Positions 1 through 6,479 of a stretch of DNA of 6,479 nucleotides are shown here, piece by piece. A program made the position numbers and the translations under genes. The stretch spans positions 1 to 6,479 of the forward strand of contig DNNY01000043.1 of the NCBI GenBank assembly GCA_003497765.1, in the 5' to 3' direction. The notes under the pieces are model-generated. The model worked only from the letters and a program-made list of their open reading frames with translations, ran no database searches and was not told where the DNA came from. Origin of the DNA: Oceanospirillaceae bacterium (lineage in GTDB: Bacteria; Pseudomonadota; Gammaproteobacteria; Pseudomonadales; Balneatricaceae). How positions within the stretch are numbered: position 1 is the first letter of the stretch; every line of letters begins with the position of its first letter.

Positions 1-898
1 AGGTATTAGCGGTGGGGTAGAAAATACTAACTATTTTGTGACGACCCAAGTACCCGGCCAACCCAAACATGACTATGTTTTAACCCTTTTTGAAGACTTG
101 GGCTACGACGAGCTACCTTACTTTGTTGCCCTCACCGAGCATCTAGTAGAACATGGAATAACTGTACCGGCGCCATTGCGCGACGAATTTGGTACCGCCT
201 TGCGCCGTCTAGCAGCGCGCCCAGCGTTATTATTTCCCCGCTTTGCCGGTGACCATTTACCTCGCAGTGCCATCAGCCCAAACACCTGCACCATTATGGG
301 CCAGCAATTAGCGAAAATGCATAAAGCTGGCCAAAGTTTTGATCTCCAGCGCCAAGCTCACCGCGGCCAAGCTTGGTGGACCGAACTAGGCCCCAGAGCA
401 GCCGCCTGTATAAATGCTGAAGAAGCCGATTTATTACTGGGCACCATCAATATCTATCAAGATATGTTGCAGACAGGTATTGAACTCCCCAGAGGCGTTA
501 TCCATGGTGATTTATTCCATGATAATGCCCTCTTTGAGGGTGAGCAGTTTAGTGCCATTATTGACCTCTATAACGCCTGTGATGATTTTTTATTATACGA
601 TGTCGCCGTGGCGGTTAATGATTGGTGTATCAATGGCGATGGCAGCATTAACGAAGACCTTTATCTGGCCTTTATAGAGGCCTATCATCAGACCCGGCCT
701 TTTACTAATGCTGAGGCAGAATATTGGTCTATTATGTTACAGACAGCGGCTATGCGGTTTTGGCTGTCACGTTTGGAAACTTATCATAGTCTCGACTCAC
801 ACCAACGCGATGCTGGCGTGACGGTATTAAAAGACCCTGCTGCCATCCGTGATATATTGCGTTTACGTCAACAACACCAGCACTTGTTGCCGCTGTAA
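1..898 (+). CDS. thrB: Homoserine kinase, APH-fold type (ThrB), 5' end missing
   Basis: Phosphorylates L-homoserine with ATP to O-phosphohomoserine in the cytoplasmic threonine pathway. The reading frame is open from base 2, where the first codons read GISGGVENTNYFVTT, the conserved N-terminal nucleotide-binding loop of this family. The GTG at 38 is therefore an internal valine, not the start. About 298 residues are visible against a usual length near 316, so roughly 20-30 N-terminal residues lie off the window. The kinase catalytic motif HGDLFHDN is encoded at 503-526. The metal-binding Asp of IDLYNAC is at 563-565, followed by the family signature LLYDVAVAVNDWC. This is the aminoglycoside-phosphotransferase-like enzyme, unrelated to the GHMP-type ThrB of E. 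coli. No clear terminator follows. The family assignment is secure; homoserine as substrate is inferred from family signatures. Confidence 0.93.
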   Translation, partial: GISGGVENTNYFVTTQVPGQPKHDYVLTLFEDLGYDELPYFVALTEHLVEHGITVPAPLRDEFGTALRRLAARPALLFPRFAGDHLPRSAISPNTCTIMGQQLAKMHKAGQSFDLQRQAHRGQAWWTELGPRAAACINAEEADLLLGTINIYQDMLQTGIELPRGVIHGDLFHDNALFEGEQFSAIIDLYNACDDFLLYDVAVAVNDWCINGDGSINEDLYLAFIEAYHQTRPFTNAEAEYWSIMLQTAAMRFWLSRLETYHSLDSHQRDAGVTVLKDPAAIRDILRLRQQHQHLLPL

Positions 899-941
899 TA
901 TGTTTTTACAGGGGCTCTTTATGGCAGGGCTCACTAGGCTA

Positions 942-956
942 TGTTACATTATAACA
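942..956. promoter_or_regulatory. Zur operator (Zur box) upstream of zur
   Basis: TGTTACATTATAACA is a 15-bp near-palindrome. The arms TGTTA and TAACA match perfectly, and only the centre and one pair beside it break symmetry. It fits the gammaproteobacterial Zur consensus, close to TGTTATAATATAACA. It ends 35 bp before the zur start codon and contains a -10-like TATAAC at 950-955, so bound Zur would block the promoter. No good -35 element is visible. Zinc-dependent autorepression is inferred. Confidence 0.75.
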
Positions 957-991
957 ACCGCTAATTTGGATCGACATTAGAAACCAAGCTT

Positions 992-1495
992 ATGACCGCC
1001 ACCGCATCTTCAACCTCAGCTGCTTCCACTGCTTTTAGTCAGCACGACCATAATCATTGTATTAAAAGTGCTATTACTCAAGCTAAAAACTTGTGTAAGG
1101 AGAGAGGTGTGCGCCTAACCCACATACGCCAGCGTGTATTGGAGCTGGTTTGGCAAAGCCACCAGCCTTTAGGTGCTTATACTTTATTGTCGTTACTGGC
1201 AGAAGAAGGCTTTAACTCGGCCCCACCAACGATCTATCGAGCCCTAGAGTTTTTACAAAACGAAGGCCTTATCCACAAATTAGCTAGTGTTAATGCCTAT
1301 ACAGGATGCTCCAATCCAGGTAACCCTCATGAAGGGCATTTCTTTCTTTGTCTAAGTTGTAATCAAGCATTAGAGCTAGATACCACCACGCTGCAGAATT
1401 CCCTACAAAACAGTGCCGAAAACCATGGCTTTGCCATTGCTCAGCAGACCATAGAAATAACGGGTTACTGCGCTCAGTGCCAGCAGTCAGCATAA
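992..1495 (+). CDS. zur: Zinc uptake regulator Zur (Fur family repressor)
   Basis: Zinc-sensing dimeric repressor that, loaded with Zn(II), binds Zur boxes and shuts off zinc-uptake genes. The 167-aa protein has an N-terminal winged helix (about residues 25-97) with recognition helix PPTIYRALEFL at 78-88. A C-terminal dimerisation domain follows. Aligned by eye with E. coli Zur, the structural zinc site is C120/C123 plus C160/C163, and the sensory site is H95, C106, H113 and E128, so both are complete. These residues and the PPT(I/V)YRAL(D/E)FL helix favour Zur over Fur. The N terminus is about 18 residues longer than in E. coli and carries HDHNHC at 18-23, as I recall from pseudomonad-type Zur proteins; this supports the ATG at 992 despite a weak ribosome-binding site. 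A Zur box lies just upstream. No znuABC gene is present in the window. Confidence 0.93.
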   Translation: MTATASSTSAASTAFSQHDHNHCIKSAITQAKNLCKERGVRLTHIRQRVLELVWQSHQPLGAYTLLSLLAEEGFNSAPPTIYRALEFLQNEGLIHKLASVNAYTGCSNPGNPHEGHFFLCLSCNQALELDTTTLQNSLQNSAENHGFAIAQQTIEITGYCAQCQQSA

Positions 1496-1591
1496 CCTTA
1501 TGTTTAACGGCATACTCCTGCTAACGCTTTATAAAACAATAGATAGTGCAATAGGTTGCTGCTCTCTTTTTGGTTTTAGTCAGCCGTCATA

Positions 1592-2923
1592 ATGAGCCAG
1601 ACAAACCTATTTATTGCCCCAAATAAAAGCCAATTGCAGCGTATTTGGCAGTTGGCATGGCCACTTATTCTATCCAACCTCAGTGTCCCCCTTTTAGGCT
1701 TAGTCGACACCGCCATTATGGGTCACCTACCCCATGCCCGCTATCTGGCTGCTGTTACGGTAGGGGCAACGATTATTACCTTTGTCTATTGGGCGTTTGG
1801 ATTTTTACGTATGGGCACTGTGGGCTTAACGGCGCAAGCTTATGGTGCAGACGATGAGGCTAAGCAATGGCAAATGCTATACCTGCCCGGCTTGCTTGCT
1901 GTTTTTATTGGCTTGCTGATTATTGCCTTATCCCCCATATTTATTCCGACAGCCATAAATTATATGCAAGCCGCTGATGATGTCAGCCTATTGGCAAAAG
2001 AATATCTGCATATTCGTATTTTTAGCGCCCCAGCTGTATTAATGACCTATGTGGGCATGGGCTGGTTATTAGGGCGACAAGATAGTATTGGCCCTTTGTT
2101 GATCCTTATATTGACCAATAGTAGCAATATTATCCTCAACCTTATTCTGGTACTAGGCTATAAGTTAGATGTAGCCGGGGTGGCTTGGGGCAGCCTGATT
2201 GCTGATTATATTGGCTTTGCTGTAGCTATTTTCTTAATCTGGCGACAACTTAGGCCTTTTGCCAGCTTGCGCTTAAGCTGGGGTAAAAGTAAGGCCATTA
2301 TGCGACAGTTGGTCAGCCTTAATGGCTACTTATTTATCCGTACCTTAGTTTTGCTATTGGTGTTTGCCTTTGTCACTGCCCAAAGTGCACAAATCAGTAC
2401 TGAGGTGTTGGCTGCCAATACTCTCTTGCTGCAATATATTACTTTGCTAGCTCATTTCTTGGATGGCTTTGCCTTTGCTGCTGAAGCTAGTTGTGGTGAA
2501 AAGATTGGTCGCCAAGAAAGTAATCAGTTTTACCAAACCGTTAATGCGGCAGGTCTTTATTCCCTATTCCTAGCTGTTTTATCATGTCTGGCGTTTTATT
2601 GGCTCCATGACTTTTTCTTTACTTTATTAACCAACTTGCCCGCGGTACTAGTGCTAGCTAAAACCTATGTTTTATGGGTGGTATGGTTGCCCATAATCAG
2701 TGTTCTCAGCTATCTATTAGATGGTGTATTTGTGGCTGGCGCCCAATCCAAAGCCATGTTTCACACAGTCTGGGTGGGCGCCCTTGGTATGCTGATAATC
2801 TGGTATATGGGGGAGCCTAGTAATCACCTTTTATGGCTGGCTTTTTTAAGCTTCTTTCTGCTACGCACCCTAGTCGCCATTGGCTTCTACTTATCCCTAA
2901 GTTATAAGCAAAGCTGGTGGTAG
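1592..2923 (+). CDS. dinF: DinF-subfamily MATE efflux transporter
   Basis: Inner-membrane multidrug/toxin antiporter of the MATE family, expected to export organic compounds using an ion gradient. The 443-aa length and about 12 hydrophobic segments are typical. The first helix has the signature PLLGLVDTAIMGHL with conserved membrane Asp D39. The following FLRMGTVGLTAQAYGA (71-86) closely resembles DinF rather than NorM. The ATG at 1592 is the first start after an in-frame TAG at 1577-1579 and fits the family N terminus, although no clear Shine-Dalgarno sequence precedes it. The 96-bp gap after zur shows no obvious terminator; a TATAAA at 1530-1535 could be a -10 element but lacks a well-spaced -35. 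E. coli dinF is SOS-controlled downstream of lexA; here there is no lexA neighbour and I see no CTG-N10-CAG LexA site upstream. The substrate is unknown. Confidence 0.9.
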   Translation: MSQTNLFIAPNKSQLQRIWQLAWPLILSNLSVPLLGLVDTAIMGHLPHARYLAAVTVGATIITFVYWAFGFLRMGTVGLTAQAYGADDEAKQWQMLYLPGLLAVFIGLLIIALSPIFIPTAINYMQAADDVSLLAKEYLHIRIFSAPAVLMTYVGMGWLLGRQDSIGPLLILILTNSSNIILNLILVLGYKLDVAGVAWGSLIADYIGFAVAIFLIWRQLRPFASLRLSWGKSKAIMRQLVSLNGYLFIRTLVLLLVFAFVTAQSAQISTEVLAANTLLLQYITLLAHFLDGFAFAAEASCGEKIGRQESNQFYQTVNAAGLYSLFLAVLSCLAFYWLHDFFFTLLTNLPAVLVLAKTYVLWVVWLPIISVLSYLLDGVFVAGAQSKAMFHTVWVGALGMLIIWYMGEPSNHLLWLAFLSFFLLRTLVAIGFYLSLSYKQSWW

Positions 2924-2932
2924 CAAGCATAT

Positions 2933-2951
2933 TTGAGCACCGAGTGCTTAA
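2933..2951. terminator. Stem-loop between convergent dinF and yheV, possible weak bidirectional terminator
   Basis: An 8-bp stem (2933-2940 with 2944-2951, including one G-T pair) closes a 3-nt CGA loop. It starts 9 bp past the dinF stop and includes the yheV stop codon (2948-2950). Its position between two convergent genes suits a shared terminator. Neither side has a proper T-run, so intrinsic termination would be weak, and the stem may be chance. Confidence 0.4.
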
Positions 2952-3199
2952 TGAATCCTTAAGACCTGTGGTGTTGTGTCTTGGTCTTTACCAATATCTT
3001 TCTCAGTTTGATCTTGATTAACTCGCGTTGGCAACTCCTGACGGGCGGCTAAATGCTGGGCGAGGCTTTCTTCATAACCACATGCCACACAATCACGGAC
3101 TTGATGATCTTCTTCACCCGCTTCAGGAATATGTAAGCGCACAGTATCTGAGGCGCCACATTTAGGGCAGACCACTCCAGCAATAAAGCGTTTTTTCAT
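2948..3199 (-). CDS. yheV: YheV-family small zinc-ribbon protein (DUF2387)
   Basis: An 83-residue protein of the YheV/DUF2387 family of putative metal-binding proteins; the biochemical role is unknown. The N terminus KKRFIAG is nearly identical to that of E. coli YheV (IRKRFIAG). Two cysteine pairs, C11/C14 (CPKC) and C37/C40 (CVAC), form a predicted zinc ribbon. Residues 43-83 are polar, probably flexible, and somewhat longer than in E. coli. The ATG overlaps the prlC stop as ATGA (3196-3199). A strong Shine-Dalgarno AGGAG (3207-3211) sits 7 nt upstream inside the prlC 3' end, which fixes the start and suggests translational coupling. In E. coli yheV lies by kefB; pairing with prlC is, from memory, common in other gammaproteobacteria. 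Cytoplasmic: no signal peptide or membrane segment. Confidence 0.85.
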   Translation of the reverse strand: MKKRFIAGVVCPKCGASDTVRLHIPEAGEEDHQVRDCVACGYEESLAQHLAARQELPTRVNQDQTEKDIGKDQDTTPQVLRIH

Positions 3200-5229
3200 G
3201 CTGCTTCTCCTAAACCTTTCGAGCGAATTAGTGCCGCCACATCGGGTTTACGGCCCATAAAGTCCATAAATAATGTCATGGCATCGGCTGAGCCACCCCG
3301 ACCCAAGAGTTTATGCCAATATTGCTGACCAGTCTGAGGATTAAAAATCCCATCTGCCATAAAGCGTTCAAAAACATCAGCGGCCAACACATCAGCCCAC
3401 ATATAGCTGTAGTAGCCTGCTGCATAGCCGCCTGCAAATATATGGCTAAAGCCATGCTGAAAGCGGTTCCAGTCGGGTGGTGTAATTACCGCAACTTCTT
3501 CACGCACTTGATCTAGAACAGCTTGCACATCAACAGATTGTGCCGCATCTTGACTATGCAAACGCAGATCAAATAGGCCAAATTCTAATTGCCGCAACAT
3601 AAACATGGCCGATTGAAAGTGTTTTGCCGCCAACATTTTCTGCAACATAGCAGCAGGCAAAGGCTCACCCGTTTGATAATGCTTAGCAAACATCAGCAAA
3701 GATTCTTTTTGCCAAGCCCAGTTTTCTAATAGTTGGCTAGGCAACTCCACGGCATCCCAAGCCACGCCGTTAATACCTGCCACACCGGCCACGTCGATTT
3801 GAGTCAGCATATGATGCAAGCCATGACCAAACTCATGGAATAGCGTTACCACATCATTATGGGTGAGCAGTGCCGGCTGGCCATCACTGGCTGGGGCAAA
3901 GTTACATACCAGATAGGCAACGGGCAACTGAGTTTGTTGGTTGGCTAACTTTTGCCTTGTACGACAATCGTTCATCCATGCGCCACCTCGCTTCTGCTGG
4001 CGGGCAAAGACATCAAGATAAAAGTAACCAATTGGCTTACCCTGCTGGCTAATGCGATAAAAGCCTACATCTTTATGCCATACTGGCACGCCGTCGACCT
4101 GTTCAACCTGAATACCAAATAAACGTTCAACAATAGCAAATAGGCCTGCCTGTACTTGAGGAAGAGCAAAATAGGGCTTCAGTTCTTCCTGCGATAGATC
4201 AAAGCGCGCTTGGCGCAACTTTTCACTGTAATACGCAATATCCCATGCTTGTAATGGTTGAGGGCCACCTTGTTGATTGGCAAAGGCTTGTAGCTGCGCC
4301 ATCTCTTCCTGCCCTAGAGGTTTGCATTGTTGGGCTAGGTCCTGCAAAAAGTCATGAGCTTCTTTACCAGAGTCAGCCATTTTACTGGCTACGGAATACT
4401 CAGCATAATTATCGTAGCCAACTAGCTGGGCTAGTTGCTGACGCCGTCTTACTAGTTGCGCCATAATCTCGGTATTGTCATATTGCTGATCATGGGGGCC
4501 TTGGTCTGATGCCCGGGTATTAAATGCAGTATAAATAGTTTGGCGTAACTCTCGATCATCAGCAAACGTCACAACGGCGTGATAGCAAGCAAAATCCAGA
4601 TTCAGTAGATAACCAGACTGGCCTTTGCTGGCGGCTAGTTGTTTAGCTTGAGCCAAACTTGATTCAGGCAGACCTAGTAAGTGCTTACTATCATCAAAGT
4701 GTTTGCTCCAACTATCTGTGGCATCCATAACATTATTGGAAAACTGCGTTGATAATTGCGCTAGTTGTTGCTTTAATTCAGCATATTGCTGCTTATCTTC
4801 TGCCCCCAGTGCCACTCCAGCCAGACGAAAATCACGCATTTGTAGATTTATATCTTGCTGTTGTACTGCGGTTAATTGGTTAAATTCATCGCTCTGCTGA
4901 ATACGCTCCAAGGCTTTATATAAGTCTTGATTTTGGCTTAGCCAAGTGGAGTATTCCGTTAATTTAGGCAAGCAAAGATCATAAGCCTGACGCACACTAT
5001 CTGTATTAGCCACACTATGCAGATGAGCCAAAGGCCCAAAAACTTGCCCGATGGCATCGTCAATTTGCTCTAAAGGAAGAACCAAATCAGCATAGGATAA
5101 GCTCGGTTCTGACACTAACTGCTCAATCTGTTGTTTACTATTAGCTATCAGTTCAGTTAGTTGAGTAGGTATATTATTAGCTTCGAAATCAGCAAAGTTG
5201 GGCAGTTGTAGGGTCTGCATTAAAGACAT
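3196..5229 (-). CDS. prlC: Oligopeptidase A (M3 zinc metallopeptidase)
   Basis: Cytoplasmic zinc endopeptidase of the thimet-oligopeptidase family (M3A) that degrades short peptides, including cleaved signal peptides in E. coli. With this start it has 677 residues (E. coli 680) and aligns along its full length. Zinc ligands are H465 and H469 in HEFGH, with catalytic E466, and E495 in the motif WDAVELPSQ. The C-terminal FAGGYAAGYYSYMWADVLAAD carries the conserved Gly/Tyr substrate-binding loop. The frame stays open to a TTG at 5277, which would add 16 residues. I chose the ATG at 5229 because MSLMQTLQLPNF lines up with the E. coli N terminus and a GAGAG Shine-Dalgarno sits 7 nt upstream. A further ATG at 5220 lacks such a site. 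First gene of a two-gene operon with yheV (4-bp overlap), divergent from the carbonic anhydrase gene. Confidence 0.95.
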   Translation of the reverse strand: MSLMQTLQLPNFADFEANNIPTQLTELIANSKQQIEQLVSEPSLSYADLVLPLEQIDDAIGQVFGPLAHLHSVANTDSVRQAYDLCLPKLTEYSTWLSQNQDLYKALERIQQSDEFNQLTAVQQQDINLQMRDFRLAGVALGAEDKQQYAELKQQLAQLSTQFSNNVMDATDSWSKHFDDSKHLLGLPESSLAQAKQLAASKGQSGYLLNLDFACYHAVVTFADDRELRQTIYTAFNTRASDQGPHDQQYDNTEIMAQLVRRRQQLAQLVGYDNYAEYSVASKMADSGKEAHDFLQDLAQQCKPLGQEEMAQLQAFANQQGGPQPLQAWDIAYYSEKLRQARFDLSQEELKPYFALPQVQAGLFAIVERLFGIQVEQVDGVPVWHKDVGFYRISQQGKPIGYFYLDVFARQQKRGGAWMNDCRTRQKLANQQTQLPVAYLVCNFAPASDGQPALLTHNDVVTLFHEFGHGLHHMLTQIDVAGVAGINGVAWDAVELPSQLLENWAWQKESLLMFAKHYQTGEPLPAAMLQKMLAAKHFQSAMFMLRQLEFGLFDLRLHSQDAAQSVDVQAVLDQVREEVAVITPPDWNRFQHGFSHIFAGGYAAGYYSYMWADVLAADVFERFMADGIFNPQTGQQYWHKLLGRGGSADAMTLFMDFMGRKPDVAALIRSKGLGEAA

Positions 5230-5236
5230 TAGATCA

Positions 5237-5241
5237 CTCTC
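5237..5241 (-). promoter_or_regulatory. Ribosome-binding site deciding the prlC start
   Basis: GAGAG on the minus strand, 7 nt before the ATG at 5229. It partly matches the GGAGG consensus at good spacing, whereas the upstream TTG at 5277 has only a GGA 11 nt away. It supports the shorter prlC product. Confidence 0.45.
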
Positions 5242-5277
5242 AGCATAAATTTGTGTATTACGTGTATATAGGGCCAA

Positions 5278-5306
5278 AGTATGATTTTTCCATCATCTAA
5301 CCACAA
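5278..5306 (-). promoter_or_regulatory. Candidate prlC-yheV promoter
   Basis: On the minus strand TTGTGG (5301-5306) and CATACT (5278-5283) are separated by exactly 17 bp. This is a poor-to-fair sigma-70 match (3/6 and 4/6), upstream of prlC. If real, transcription would begin around 5270, leaving the TTG at 5277 outside the mRNA and a leader of about 40 nt before the ATG at 5229. Low confidence, because weak matches are common by chance. Confidence 0.25.
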
Positions 5307-5353
5307 GAACAAAATATTAGCTTACAATAGATAGGTATTAGTCATTACAAAAC

Positions 5354-5899
5354 ATGAAAACCATGAGCATTCGACCTTATCAAGAACATTACCCAGACAT
5401 CCATACCAGTGTAATGGTGGATGACCAAGCCACTATTATTGGTGATGTCAGTATTGGCGCCCATAGTTCTATCTGGCCACAAGCGGTTATTCGTGGCGAC
5501 GTTCATAAAATCACCATCGGTGAGCGCACCAGCATCCAGGATGGGTGTGTTTTGCATGTTACCCACGCTGGCCCCTATACTGGTGAGGGCAAGGCCTTAA
5601 TAGTTGGTGATGCAGTGACCGTGGGGCATAACGCAGTGCTACATGCATGTACCATTGGCAACCAAGTGCTAATTGGCATGGGCAGTACTGTATTAGACGG
5701 TGCGATTATTGAGGATAATGTTATGCTCGGCGCGAATAGCCTGGTACCACCGGGTAAAACACTCGTTTCTGGTTACCTTTATGCTGGTAGTCCAGCACAA
5801 CAACGCCGCCCCCTAAAAGATAACGAATATGCCCTACTAGACTATATGGCCAATAATTATGTTGACCTAAAAAATACCTATATGGAAACCACACCATGA
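5354..5899 (+). CDS. yrdA: Gamma-class carbonic anhydrase family protein (YrdA-like)
   Basis: A 181-aa left-handed beta-helix protein of hexapeptide repeats, of the trimeric gamma-carbonic-anhydrase family. By alignment with archaeal Cam the zinc ligands are H68, H92 and H97. The active-site residues R47, D49, Q62 and D63 are also kept (RGDV, IQDG). The acidic loop with the Cam proton-shuttle Glu is absent, as in other YrdA-type proteins, so CO2 hydration activity is uncertain. The C terminus [16 protein letters not shown] is typical of the family. The start could be M1 (5354) or M4 (5363, MSIRPY); neither has a strong ribosome-binding site, and the first is kept by convention. The stop overlaps the gpt start as ATGA. 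Divergence from prlC resembles an arrangement I recall from pseudomonads. A TACAAT at 5323-5328 could be its -10, without a good -35. Confidence 0.92.
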   Translation: MKTMSIRPYQEHYPDIHTSVMVDDQATIIGDVSIGAHSSIWPQAVIRGDVHKITIGERTSIQDGCVLHVTHAGPYTGEGKALIVGDAVTVGHNAVLHACTIGNQVLIGMGSTVLDGAIIEDNVMLGANSLVPPGKTLVSGYLYAGSPAQQRRPLKDNEYALLDYMANNYVDLKNTYMETTP

Positions 5900-6396
5900 G
5901 CACCTCGCCCTATAACAAAGACTTCCCCATCTCTTGGGAAGAACTACATCGTAACGCTCGAGCTTTAGCTTGGCGCTTACTGGAGAAAGGCCCTTGGCAA
6001 GGCATTATTGCCATTACCCGAGGGGGTTTAGTGCCCGCCGCTATTATTGCTCGCGAATTGGATATTCGCCTTATTGATACCATATGTATTTCTAGCTATG
6101 GGCAATTGAGCGTGGGTACAGAAGCGAATATGGTGGGCGATCATGTACTTTTGAAAGGCTTTGAAGGTGATGGAGAAGGCTATATTTTAGTTGATGACCT
6201 AGTCGATACTGGCGGTACCGCACGAGTGGTGCGCGAAATGGTGCCCAAGGCCACCTTCGCCACCATTTATGCCAAACCCGCCGGCAAACCCACAGTAGAT
6301 ATGTATATTACCGAAGTCAGTCAGGATACTTGGATTCGGTTTCCTTGGGATATGGCCCAAACCTTTGCTACGCCCATTGCCGATCTGGAACACTAA
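5896..6396 (+). CDS. gpt: Xanthine-guanine phosphoribosyltransferase
   Basis: Purine-salvage enzyme converting guanine, xanthine and less well hypoxanthine plus PRPP to the nucleotides. The 166-aa protein aligns with E. coli Gpt (152 aa) throughout. RGGLVP at 42-47 contains the PRPP-contacting Arg. [13 protein letters not shown] (97-109) is the PRPP-binding motif with D100/D101. K127 in AKPAG and DTWIRFPWD (144-152) form the purine site. The region between SSY (66-68) and EGDGEG (90-95), the flexible loop closing over the active site, is 21 residues here against 14 in E. coli. The N terminus is also about 5 residues longer. The ATG overlaps the upstream stop by 4 bp, with GGA about 10 nt ahead, so translation is probably coupled to the carbonic anhydrase gene. 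Substrate preference cannot be read from sequence alone. Confidence 0.92.
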   Translation: MSTSPYNKDFPISWEELHRNARALAWRLLEKGPWQGIIAITRGGLVPAAIIARELDIRLIDTICISSYGQLSVGTEANMVGDHVLLKGFEGDGEGYILVDDLVDTGGTARVVREMVPKATFATIYAKPAGKPTVDMYITEVSQDTWIRFPWDMAQTFATPIADLEH

Positions 6397-6399
6397 ACC

Positions 6400-6479
6400 A
6401 TGCAACCACGCATAAGTATGATCAGTTTAGGGGTGGCTGATCTTGAAAAAGCCACTCTATTTTATCAACAAGGCCTGGG
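6400..6479 (+). CDS. VOC-superfamily (glyoxalase/bleomycin-resistance fold) protein, 3' end missing
   Basis: Only the first 26 codons are in the window. The start reads MQPRISMISLGVADLEKAT followed by LFYQQGLG. The pattern RIS-I-LGVADL-(x)n-FY is the first beta-strand and helix of a vicinal-oxygen-chelate module, as in glyoxalase-like metalloenzymes and bleomycin-resistance proteins. The ATG lies 3 bp after the gpt stop, so it is probably the third gene of the carbonic anhydrase-gpt operon. Members have very varied activities, so no substrate can be given. Confidence 0.7.
   Translation, partial: MQPRISMISLGVADLEKATLFYQQGL

Noticed and set aside
38..40. GTG as the start of the first gene
   Set aside because: The frame is open from base 2 and encodes the conserved ThrB nucleotide-binding loop upstream of it, so the GTG is internal and the gene is cut by the window edge.
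910..932. Direct repeat AGGGGCTC / AGGGCTC after thrB
   Set aside because: Only two short imperfect copies, not inverted and without a T-run, so neither a terminator nor a recognisable operator.
961..980. Inverted repeat CTAAT-N10-ATTAG between the Zur box and zur
   Set aside because: A 5-bp AT-rich stem with a 10-nt loop is expected by chance and unlikely to be stable.
1559..1584. Possible LexA (SOS) box upstream of dinF
   Set aside because: A CTG is present but no CAG follows at 10-bp spacing, so the CTG-N10-CAG pattern is not met.
4725..4738. Second Zur-box-like sequence (ATAACATTAT)
   Set aside because: It lies inside the prlC coding region and lacks the full symmetric TGTTA/TAACA arms.
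5345..5566. Minus-strand open frame of 73 codons opposite the carbonic anhydrase gene
   Set aside because: It is fully explained as the shadow of a well-supported gene and shows no recognisable protein features. The same applies to the other short overlapping frames in thrB, zur, dinF, prlC and gpt.
1..6479. Mobile element, CRISPR array, phage or defence system
   Set aside because: No transposase, integrase, regularly spaced repeats, tRNA or toxin-antitoxin-like gene was seen. Nearly all sequence is taken up by housekeeping genes, and no gene-free stretch exceeds 130 bases.

Overview
The window looks like an ordinary chromosomal stretch from a gammaproteobacterium, of the broad Pseudomonas/Cellvibrio/Oceanospirillum type. 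All eight genes have recognisable gammaproteobacterial counterparts, base composition looks even and moderate in GC, and there are no insertion sequences, phage genes, tRNAs or CRISPR repeats. I cannot name the genus from the sequence alone.

Layout, left to right. (1) The 3' part of thrB (APH-type homoserine kinase) runs off the left edge. (2) A 93-bp gap holds a convincing Zur operator, followed by zur, the zinc-uptake repressor. (3) A 96-bp gap leads to a DinF-type MATE efflux transporter on the same strand. (4) Only 24 bp beyond it the genes converge. On the minus strand lies a prlC-yheV pair (oligopeptidase A and a small zinc-ribbon protein) that overlaps by ATGA. (5) A 124-bp divergent intergenic region separates prlC from a plus-strand operon. 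That operon is a gamma-class carbonic anhydrase homologue (YrdA family), then gpt (xanthine/guanine phosphoribosyltransferase, ATGA overlap), then the start of a VOC/glyoxalase-fold gene 3 bp further on, which runs off the right edge.

The genes are mostly housekeeping: threonine synthesis, zinc homeostasis, efflux, peptide turnover and purine salvage. The one clear regulatory circuit is zinc: Zur keeps every expected zinc ligand and has a near-perfect operator just upstream of its own gene. From memory, pseudomonads keep zur in a znuA-zur-znuC-znuB cluster not far from thrB. Here zur lies next to thrB and a MATE gene instead, with no znu gene in view.

I found no evidence of a new biological system. 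The points worth a second look are the Zur operator and its unusual neighbourhood, an extended loop in Gpt, the prlC start site, and the tightly packed operons.
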